Shown here: positions 6,400 through 11,729 of the stretch, piece after piece
How positions within the stretch are numbered: the stretch's first letter is position 1
Layout: every line of letters starts with the position of its first letter
NCBI GenBank assembly: GCA_020446665.1
Contig: JAGREF010000137.1
Coordinates: forward strand, 1-11,729
Direction: 5' to 3'
Length of the DNA stretch: 11,729 bases
Source of the DNA: Sphingomonadaceae bacterium
GTDB taxonomy: Bacteria > Pseudomonadota > Alphaproteobacteria > Sphingomonadales > Sphingomonadaceae
Notes under the pieces: generated by a model
Seen by the model: the letters and a program-made list of their open reading frames with translations, nothing else
What the model was told of the DNA's origin: nothing
The model's database searches: none
Program-made: the position numbers and the translations under genes

Positions 6400-8047
6400 C
6401 TTCAAAGTCACGCGGTGGGCCGTCCTTCAGCCCCCACCATGCGACCACCAGGCCGAATGCAACAACGACCCAGGTGTACCACAGGCCAGCATAGGCATCG
6501 CCGGTTCTTGCATTGATATAGCTGGCAATCAGCGGCAGGAAGCCGCCCAGATAGCCCGCCCCGATGTGATAGGGGATCGACATCGAACTATAGCGGATCT
6601 GCGCCGGGAACATCTCAGTCAACTGCGCGGCCACACCGCCATAGGTCAGGGCCGACAAGCCGCCCAGCACCATCAGCACCAGGCCGATCCCGATCAGCGA
6701 GAGCAGACCGGGATGCTGGACACTGAAATCAAAGCCTCGCTCGGTCAGCGCTGCTTCAAGGCCAGCCTTGCGGGCTGCGGCCGCCTCTTTCCTGGTGGCA
6801 TCGTCGTTAGACAACCATTCCGGGGCGATGGCGATCTGCTCGCCACCAACAGTGACCGAGGTTTCTGCGGCATCCTCCACGGAATAGGGAACTCCGCTGG
6901 CCGTCAGCGTCTCAAGCAACTGGCCGCAAGTGGAAAGCTTTGTCCCGGTCAGATCCGCGAACGGGTCTGTTGTGCAGGACGTGCCGGAAACGACCACCGG
7001 GGCCGCCTTTGCGCTGGCTTGCAAACCCGGGTTGGCAAGTGAGCCCATTGCCCAGAACAGCGGAAACAGCAGCAACAGGGTCAATCCTGCACCGATCACC
7101 AGCGGACGCTTGCGCCCGACCTTGTCTGACCATGCACCAACCAGCACATAGAAACCCATCCCCAGCAAGGCCGCGATCCCGATCACGATCTCTGTGGTGG
7201 TCGTGTCTAGCCGCATTGGCCCCTTCAGGAACGACAAGGCAGAGAAGAATGCCGTGTACCAGATCGTCGTCAGGATGCCCGTAACCCCAAACAGCGCGAT
7301 AAAGATGCGCTTCTTGTTCCTGGGATAGGTGAAGCTTTCGACGAAGGGATTGCCGGAAATCTCACCCTCTTCCTTCATCTGGCGGAAAACCGGGCTTTCG
7401 TTCAGCTTCAGGCGCATCCACAGCGAAATCGCCAGCAGGACCAGCGAAAGCAGGAAGGGAATGCGCCATGCCCATGAGGCCATTGCCTCGTCCGAGAATA
7501 TCAGTTGACTGGACAGAACGACTGCGATCGACAGCACAAACCCGCCGACTACCGACGCCTGAATATAGCCGGTGTAGTAGCCGCGCCGGTTAGGTGGCGA
7601 ATGTTCCGCAACGTAAATCGCCGCCCCGCCATATTCACCACCCAGGGCCAGACCTTGCAGGATACGCAGGACCAAAACGATAATCGGTGCCCAGATGCCA
7701 ATCGTGTCCGCAGTCGGGATCAGACCGACCCCGGCAGTGGCAATCCCCATCAGGGTTACAGTGACCAAAAACGTGTATTTGCGGCCAAACTTGTCACCCC
7801 AATAGCCGAACAGGATGGCACCCAGCGGGCGGAAACCAAAACCGACAGCAAAGCCGGCCCAGACCAGCAACAACTGCAAGGTCGGGCCGACATCGGGAAA
7901 GAATGCCTGGCCGACAAAGGCGGCCAGCGTGCCGTAGATGAAGAAATCATACCATTCGAAAACGGTCCCTGCGGAGGAAGCCGCAATGACAAGGCGAATT
8001 TCCTTGGTGCTTGGTTCATGAATGGTCGTGGTGTTTCCGTCAGCCAT
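6389..8047 (-). CDS. MHS-family MFS transporter with large soluble insertion
   Basis: This 552-residue inner-membrane proton symporter belongs to the metabolite:H+ symporter branch of the major facilitator superfamily (ShiA/ProP-like). Diagnostic segments are GTVFEWYDFFIYG (27-39), the loop-2/3 motif GYWGDKFGRK (81-90), RILQGLALGGEYGGAAIYVAEH (starting at 128), its second-half counterpart GAWSDKVGRKRP (304-315), and TEMFPAQIRYSSMSIPYHIG (477-496). About twelve membrane helices fit. Residues about 339-446 form a non-membrane insertion with Cys358 and Cys374, followed directly by another helix; it makes the protein about 100 residues longer than typical ShiA or ProP. The substrate cannot be told from sequence: the family carries dicarboxylates, betaines, shikimate and similar solutes. 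ATG is preceded by a GGGGGAAAGG purine tract. Its stop overlaps the alr start, and it follows the NifU-like gene by 51 nt. Confidence 0.92.
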   Translation of the reverse strand: MADGNTTTIHEPSTKEIRLVIAASSAGTVFEWYDFFIYGTLAAFVGQAFFPDVGPTLQLLLVWAGFAVGFGFRPLGAILFGYWGDKFGRKYTFLVTVTLMGIATAGVGLIPTADTIGIWAPIIVLVLRILQGLALGGEYGGAAIYVAEHSPPNRRGYYTGYIQASVVGGFVLSIAVVLSSQLIFSDEAMASWAWRIPFLLSLVLLAISLWMRLKLNESPVFRQMKEEGEISGNPFVESFTYPRNKKRIFIALFGVTGILTTIWYTAFFSALSFLKGPMRLDTTTTEIVIGIAALLGMGFYVLVGAWSDKVGRKRPLVIGAGLTLLLLFPLFWAMGSLANPGLQASAKAAPVVVSGTSCTTDPFADLTGTKLSTCGQLLETLTASGVPYSVEDAAETSVTVGGEQIAIAPEWLSNDDATRKEAAAARKAGLEAALTERGFDFSVQHPGLLSLIGIGLVLMVLGGLSALTYGGVAAQLTEMFPAQIRYSSMSIPYHIGAGYLGGFLPLIASYINARTGDAYAGLWYTWVVVAFGLVVAWWGLKDGPPRDFEDDT

Positions 8048-8098
8048 GCAGCGCCCTTTCCCCCGGGAAGATTGAAAGCGCAGTCCCTAGCCGCAGAA

Positions 8099-8527
8099 TT
8101 ACGCCTTGGAAAGTGCCTCCAGCGCGGCCTTCCACGGCAGCAAGATCGCGCCATGGCGGGCTGGATGATCACGTGCGGGGGCGATCAGGCTGAGTTCGGG
8201 CCAGTCCGGCAATCCACTCTCTCCAGTCAGCCAGCATTCCAGCGCAACGAGCGTGGCGCTGATGGAAGATGCATCCCTTCCGATGGCCTGACCGGCGAAG
8301 ATTGCGGCAGAGGCTTGTCCGATTGCACAGGCTGCGGCCTGAATTCCGATGGTCTCGATCCGATGCTCGCGATCAACGGCAAGGCGCATGGACAATGTGC
8401 TGCCGCAGCTGCGACTGCGCGCTTCACCCGTAAGCGGCAAGGCCGGGTCGAGCGGGTTTTCCGCCAGCCTCATGGCCAGCGCTAATACTTCAGCCGTGTA
8501 GAGCTTTGCCGTGCTGCCCGCAATCAC
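8099..8527 (-). CDS. NifU/IscU-like iron-sulfur scaffold-domain protein, atypical
   Basis: The 142-residue protein resembles the NifU N-terminal/IscU/SufU fold: LYTAEVLALAMRLAENP (9-25), a first Cys in RSRSCGSTL (Cys41), a second in AAACAIGQASAAIFAG (Cys67), and a C-terminal ARDHPARHGAILLPWKA (118-134). In IscU and SufU three cysteines plus an Asp after the first hold the nascent cluster. Here the Asp-equivalent in CGD is Ser (CGS), and the third-Cys region reads RHGAILLPW with no Cys, although His125 is close by. It is therefore probably a divergent member whose scaffold ability is uncertain; my recollection is that Alphaproteobacteria commonly carry such an RHG-LP form. The start is GTG, sharing three bases with the cvpA TGA stop (GTGA), which implies translational coupling. 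The downstream gap of 51 nt leads to the MFS gene. Confidence 0.8.
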   Translation of the reverse strand: MIAGSTAKLYTAEVLALAMRLAENPLDPALPLTGEARSRSCGSTLSMRLAVDREHRIETIGIQAAACAIGQASAAIFAGQAIGRDASSISATLVALECWLTGESGLPDWPELSLIAPARDHPARHGAILLPWKAALEALSKA

Positions 8528-9057
8528 AGCAGCGATGAATCCTCTGGATCATCCTCGCCCCGCAAAGCTGCGCGGCGTTGTTCGATCATCTGCACCAGTG
8601 CATCCGCACTGGCATTGACTACCGGATAGGTGCGACCTTGGGTGATCCAGAGCGGGCGGCCCTGCACACCCCAGATCGTGTCATAGCCCAGCACCAGCAA
8701 AGAGAAGGCGAGGACAACAATGATCGAACCCTTGATCGCTCCGAAACCGAAACCCAGCACGCGATCAACAGGCCCCAGCAGTGAGTTGCGCGATGCCTCC
8801 CCCATCCTGCCGGCAATCAGTTTCATTGCGGCATAGGGGATCAGGAGCAGCAAGGCGAAAGCCAGCACAGCGGAGCCAGTATCGGTTTCCAGATGCGGAA
8901 CAAGCGCGGCGCTGAGCGGTGTGTGCAGATAACGGATTGCGAATATGGCCAGGATCCATGCTGCCAGCGACAGCACTTCCTGCACGAATCCACGCATGAA
9001 GCCGCCAATCGCAGCGACTCCCACGATAATCATTACAATGAAATCAAATCCGGTCAT
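8524..9057 (-). CDS. cvpA: CvpA family inner-membrane protein
   Basis: The 177-residue membrane protein has four predicted helices, near 5-19, 29-43, 62-82 and 104-126. It carries the family blocks RGFVQEVLSLAAWI (22-35) and NSLLGPVDRVLGFGFGAIKG (91-110). The C-terminus (about 130-177) is soluble, contains WITQGRTYP, and ends in an acidic tail. CvpA was named for colicin V production in E. coli; the family is associated with envelope integrity and the exact mechanism is unknown. The gene starts 12 nt after the radA stop, a pairing commonly seen in Alphaproteobacteria, and its stop overlaps the GTG start of the NifU-like gene. GGCGG lies just upstream of the ATG as a weak Shine-Dalgarno. Confidence 0.92.
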   Translation of the reverse strand: MTGFDFIVMIIVGVAAIGGFMRGFVQEVLSLAAWILAIFAIRYLHTPLSAALVPHLETDTGSAVLAFALLLLIPYAAMKLIAGRMGEASRNSLLGPVDRVLGFGFGAIKGSIIVVLAFSLLVLGYDTIWGVQGRPLWITQGRTYPVVNASADALVQMIEQRRAALRGEDDPEDSSLL

Positions 9058-9069
9058 TTGCCGCCCGAA

Positions 9070-10437
9070 CTATTCTGTCGCCATCACCCGGTCAACGAGA
9101 TTAGGAAGCTGCTTGAGCCCGCGATAGTTAAGACCGGGTGAATGCTCGCCAATTTCTGCGGGGCCGCAGCCACTGGCAAAGCCGAGCTTGGCCGCTTCGC
9201 GCAGCCTCAGACCCGCATGAGCAACCGGCCGAATTTCCCCGGAAAGCGAGATTTCCCCGAACCAGACGCTATGCAGGGGCAAGGGCTTGTCAGCCAGCGC
9301 CGAGACCAGCGCCGCAGCCACGGCAAGATCAGCCGCAGGGTCGGACAGGCGATAACCGCCAGCAATGTTGAGATAGACTTCGGCCGAACTGAAATTGAGC
9401 CCGCAGCGCGATTCCAGGACGGCCAGCAACATGGCCAGCCTGCCATTATCCCAGCCGACGACTGCGCGGCGCGGTGTTGCGCCCGATTGCAGCCGCACGA
9501 TCAGGGCCTGCACTTCCACGAGTACCGGCCGTGTTCCTTCCAGCGCCGGGAAAACCGCGCTGCCGGCCAGCGGCTCTTCACGGCCAGAGAGGAACAGCAT
9601 GGACGGGTTGGCCACTTCTTCCAGCCCCGCCCCGGCCATTGCAAAAACACCGATTTCGTCAACCGCGCCAAAGCGGTTCTTGAGCGCGCGTAGGATGCGG
9701 TATTGGTGGCTCCGCTCCCCTTCGAAGCTCATCACCACATCGACCATATGTTCCAGCACGCGCGGCCCGGCGATGCTGCCATCCTTGGTCACATGGCCGA
9801 CCAGCACCAGCGCGACGCCGTTCTCCTTGGCATAGCGGATCAGCTCAAAGGCACAGCCGCGCACCTGGCTGACGGTGCCCGGTGCGCCCTCGATCGTGTC
9901 GGAATACATGGTCTGGATCGAATCGATCACCAGCAGCGCAGGCGTTTCCATATTGCCAAGTGTCGTCAGAATATCGCGCACGGATGTTGCCGCAGCCAGC
10001 TTGATCGGCGCATCCGCCAGACCCAGCCGGGCGGCCCGCATACGTACCTGCGCGGAGGCTTCTTCGCCACTGACATAGACCGCGCTGGCGCCAGAGCGGG
10101 CGACATTGGCTGATGCCTGCAACAGCAGGGTTGATTTGCCGATGCCCGGATCGCCGCCCATCAGTATGGCAGAACCCGGCACAAGCCCCCCGCCCAATGC
10201 CCGGTCAAACTCTGCGAGGCCCGTTGCCCGCCGAACCAGGGGTTCTGCAGGGGCATCAAGCGCGACAAACTCTACTGGCCGTCCGCCGCTCGACAGATCA
10301 TGCTTCATGGAGAACACTGTTTGCGGTGCGTCTTCCATCAGCGTGTTCCATTCGGCACAATCCGGGCACTGCCCCTGCCACCGGTGGGACACACTGCCAC
10401 ATGCCTGGCAGACGAACTTCTTCTTGGTCTTCGCCAT
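9070..10437 (-). CDS. radA: DNA repair protein RadA (Sms)
   Basis: RadA is a RecA-like ATPase and helicase that helps branch migration during homologous recombination and repair. The 455-residue protein has, in order, a C4 zinc finger (Cys10, Cys13, Cys24, Cys27), a Walker A GGDPGIGKST (94-103, Lys101), Walker B LLVIDS (168-173), the RadA signature KNRFG (253-257), and a C-terminal Lon-protease-like domain (about 300-455) without proteolytic residues. The length matches the family. The frame is open upstream to 10494, but the start MAKTKKKFVCQACG at 10437 is the typical one. Upstream starts would place a perfect SOS box inside the coding region. No Shine-Dalgarno is seen, and a TATATC hexamer ends 9 nt before the ATG, so the message may be almost leaderless. 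It is divergent from the patatin gene and followed by cvpA after 12 nt. Confidence 0.95.
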   Translation of the reverse strand: MAKTKKKFVCQACGSVSHRWQGQCPDCAEWNTLMEDAPQTVFSMKHDLSSGGRPVEFVALDAPAEPLVRRATGLAEFDRALGGGLVPGSAILMGGDPGIGKSTLLLQASANVARSGASAVYVSGEEASAQVRMRAARLGLADAPIKLAAATSVRDILTTLGNMETPALLVIDSIQTMYSDTIEGAPGTVSQVRGCAFELIRYAKENGVALVLVGHVTKDGSIAGPRVLEHMVDVVMSFEGERSHQYRILRALKNRFGAVDEIGVFAMAGAGLEEVANPSMLFLSGREEPLAGSAVFPALEGTRPVLVEVQALIVRLQSGATPRRAVVGWDNGRLAMLLAVLESRCGLNFSSAEVYLNIAGGYRLSDPAADLAVAAALVSALADKPLPLHSVWFGEISLSGEIRPVAHAGLRLREAAKLGFASGCGPAEIGEHSPGLNYRGLKQLPNLVDRVMATE

Positions 10438-10446
10438 ATTGTGGGT

Positions 10447-10473
10447 GATATACGGAACATACATAGAACGCAA
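10447..10473 (-). promoter_or_regulatory. Putative radA promoter overlapping SOS box
   Basis: On the minus strand TTGCGT (10468-10473) and TATATC (10447-10452) could serve as -35 and -10 elements with a 15-nt spacer, shorter than the ideal 17. The -10 ends 9 nt before the radA ATG, which would give only a few bases of leader. The SOS box fills the spacer, as expected for a LexA-repressed promoter. This is inferred from sequence only. Confidence 0.35.
10455..10469 (-). promoter_or_regulatory. Alphaproteobacterial LexA (SOS) box
   Basis: The minus strand reads GTTCTATGTATGTTC, an exact GTTC-N7-GTTC direct repeat, which is the known LexA recognition pattern in Alphaproteobacteria. It lies 18-32 nt upstream of the radA ATG and 40-54 nt upstream of the divergent patatin ATG. 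Its place in front of a recombination-repair gene makes chance unlikely, although LexA binding is not shown. It could repress radA, the patatin gene, or both. Confidence 0.7.
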
Positions 10474-10494
10474 TTGCCTTGGCGCTCTTTCCAC

Positions 10495-10507
10495 GGCACT
10501 AGGTGCC
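10495..10507 (+). promoter_or_regulatory. Inverted repeat over the patatin-gene ribosome binding site
   Basis: GGCAC-TAG-GTGCC is a perfect 5-bp inverted repeat with a 3-nt centre, ending one base before the patatin ATG. The likely Shine-Dalgarno AGG (10501-10503) lies across the centre and right arm. As RNA it could form a small hairpin that hides the ribosome site; as DNA it could be an operator half-site pair. It may also be chance. Confidence 0.35.
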
Positions 10508-10508
10508 T

Positions 10509-11729
10509 ATGCGCCAGAAGGAACTCCGCATTGCGCTTGTCTGCTACGGCGGGGTCAGCCTCGCAGTTTACATGCATGGCGTTACGAAAGAGATCTGGAA
10601 GCTTGCCCGGGCCAGCCGTGCCTTTCATGCAGGTGAGGACAGGGCAGAAGGGTCGCAAGGCGTCTATCGCGATCTGCTGGAACATATCGAAAGCGAGCAC
10701 AAGCTGCGGCTGCGTGTGCTGCCTGATATTCTTACAGGTGCGAGCGCAGGCGGCATCAATGCGGTGTTCCTGGCTCAGGCGATCCATTCCGGGCAGTCGC
10801 TGGAGCCGCTGACGGATCTGTGGCTGGATACGGCCGATGTAGATCGCCTGACCGATCCCGATGCACGGCCATTTTCGCGCTTCAACAAGCTATGGGCCAT
10901 GCCGCTGGTGTGGTGGTTGCTGCGGCGTCCGGGCAATGCCGTGTCTGACAGCGTGGCGAAGGAAACGCGGCACGAAGTGCGGACCAAAGTGTCCCGCCTG
11001 ATCCGTTCGCGCTGGTTTCAGCCACCCTTTTCCGGCCCCGGCTTTTCGCGGCTCCTGTCCAACGCTCTGGCCGCCATGGCGAGCGAGACCATGGATGCGC
11101 CCTTGTTGCCGGCCGGTCATCCGATTGATTTGCTGGTTACGACCACAGATTTCCGCGGATATCTGGAAATGCTGCGGCTCAACAGTCCGCCGGTGGTGGA
11201 AGAGAGCGAACATCGCCTGCCGGTTGATTTCCATGGGATTACTCCGCCAACAGGGGGGCAGGATCTGGCCAATCTGCTGGAACTGACGCTGGCAGCGCGG
11301 GCCACGGCCAGTTTCCCGGGGGCTTTTCCACCGCTGCAACTGGCAGAGATTGACGAGCTGGCAGAGCGAAACGGCATGAACTGGGATAGCCGCCGCGACT
11401 TTCTCGAACGGGTGATGCCTGTCCATGTGCAGGAAGGCACTGTGGAGACGGTCTCGTTGATAGACGGCTCTGTGCTGGTCAATGCCCCCTTTGCCGGAGC
11501 GATGAACGCGTTGCGCGGCCGCCCTGCCCAGCGCGAGGTGGACCGCCGTTTCGTCTATGTTGATCCCCGCCCGGATCGCTATGGTTCCTTGCGGGAAGAG
11601 GATGATCGCCCGGTGGGCTTCTTCTCGGCAATTTTCGGATCGCTCTCCACCATTCCGCGCGAACAGCCGATCCGCGACAATCTGGAGGCGTTGGAACAGC
11701 AATCGCGTGAGGCAGAGCGCCTGCGCCTG
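10509..11729 (+). CDS. Patatin-like phospholipase family protein, N-terminal 407 residues (partial)
   Basis: The frame starts at ATG 10509 (MRQKELRIALVCYGGVSLAV) and stays open to the right edge. An in-frame TAG at 10500-10502 limits the start to this ATG or the GTG at 10503. The oxyanion-type glycine stretch is YGGVSLAVYMHG (13-24). The nucleophile motif GASAGGINAVFLA (77-89) gives Ser79, and the Asp of the Ser-Asp dyad is probably Asp319 in SLIDGSVLVNAPF, which has DGS rather than the more usual DGG/DGA. Patatins are lipid acyl hydrolases. This large bacterial form, with some 240 residues between Ser and Asp, resembles the long patatin-related family whose members run to about 700-800 residues, so roughly half is missing. 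No signal peptide is seen, and the C-terminal function is unknown. It is divergent from radA across 71 nt that hold the SOS box. Confidence 0.88.
   Translation, partial: MRQKELRIALVCYGGVSLAVYMHGVTKEIWKLARASRAFHAGEDRAEGSQGVYRDLLEHIESEHKLRLRVLPDILTGASAGGINAVFLAQAIHSGQSLEPLTDLWLDTADVDRLTDPDARPFSRFNKLWAMPLVWWLLRRPGNAVSDSVAKETRHEVRTKVSRLIRSRWFQPPFSGPGFSRLLSNALAAMASETMDAPLLPAGHPIDLLVTTTDFRGYLEMLRLNSPPVVEESEHRLPVDFHGITPPTGGQDLANLLELTLAARATASFPGAFPPLQLAEIDELAERNGMNWDSRRDFLERVMPVHVQEGTVETVSLIDGSVLVNAPFAGAMNALRGRPAQREVDRRFVYVDPRPDRYGSLREEDDRPVGFFSAIFGSLSTIPREQPIRDNLEALEQQSREAERLRL

Noticed and set aside
8060..8072. Near-palindrome around the MFS ribosome site (TTCCCGGGGGAA on the minus strand)
   Set aside because: The centre is only two bases, so no stable hairpin forms; the purine tract alone explains it as a ribosome site.
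7505..8485. Open frame of 326 codons on the plus strand opposite the MFS and NifU-like genes
   Set aside because: It is the antisense of two genes with clear motifs and has no plausible protein character.
10438..10494. Upstream extension of radA to 10494 or 10464
   Set aside because: It adds 9-19 non-conserved residues, covers the SOS box and promoter, and the usual RadA N-terminus begins at 10437.
1..11729. Mobile elements, CRISPR arrays, tRNA/rRNA genes, toxin-antitoxin or phage-defence genes
   Set aside because: I looked on both strands and found no transposase, integrase, regular repeat array, tRNA-like cloverleaf or defence-type domain; genes are dense and intact.

Overview
The window looks like chromosomal DNA from an alphaproteobacterium, most likely of the order Sphingomonadales (Erythrobacter/Altererythrobacter-like). 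This is inferred from the moderately high GC, an archaeal/eukaryotic-type ProRS, PhaR, radA followed by cvpA, and a perfect alphaproteobacterial-type SOS box (GTTC-N7-GTTC). I did no database search.

Layout. Ten genes run leftward on the minus strand from about 10437 down to the left edge. In transcription order they are radA, a cvpA-family gene, a NifU-like gene, an MHS-family MFS transporter, alr (alanine racemase), phaR, proS, a DUF805 membrane protein, a secreted M28 metallopeptidase, and rnr (RNase R, whose 3' part lies outside the window). One gene, a patatin-like phospholipase, runs rightward from 10509 and leaves through the right edge. No non-coding gap exceeds about 120 bp. The notable gaps are 71 bp (radA/patatin, divergent), 91 bp (alr/phaR) and 118 bp (phaR/proS). 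Several junctions are tight: cvpA/NifU-like overlap by 3 nt at a TGA/GTG junction, MFS/alr overlap by 11 to 23 nt, radA/cvpA are 12 nt apart, and M28/rnr 21 nt apart.

How the genes relate. radA-cvpA-NifU-like-MFS-alr can plausibly be read as one transcription unit. It covers DNA recombination and repair, an inner-membrane protein, an Fe-S-scaffold relative, solute uptake and cell-wall D-alanine supply. phaR (regulator of polyhydroxyalkanoate storage) probably has its own autoregulated promoter. proS, DUF805, M28 and rnr follow with short gaps and may be co-transcribed, bringing together translation, envelope and RNA turnover functions. These are mostly ordinary housekeeping genes, and I see no mobile element, CRISPR array, tRNA/rRNA gene or defence system.

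The best leads are regulatory and structural: (i) the SOS box between radA and the divergent patatin gene; (ii) paired CTGC-N4-GCAG-like boxes 20 bp apart upstream of phaR; (iii) a bulged 10-bp hairpin ahead of proS; (iv) a roughly 108-residue insertion with two cysteines in the MHS transporter; (v) a NifU-like protein lacking the canonical third cysteine. I do not claim a wholly new biological system here.
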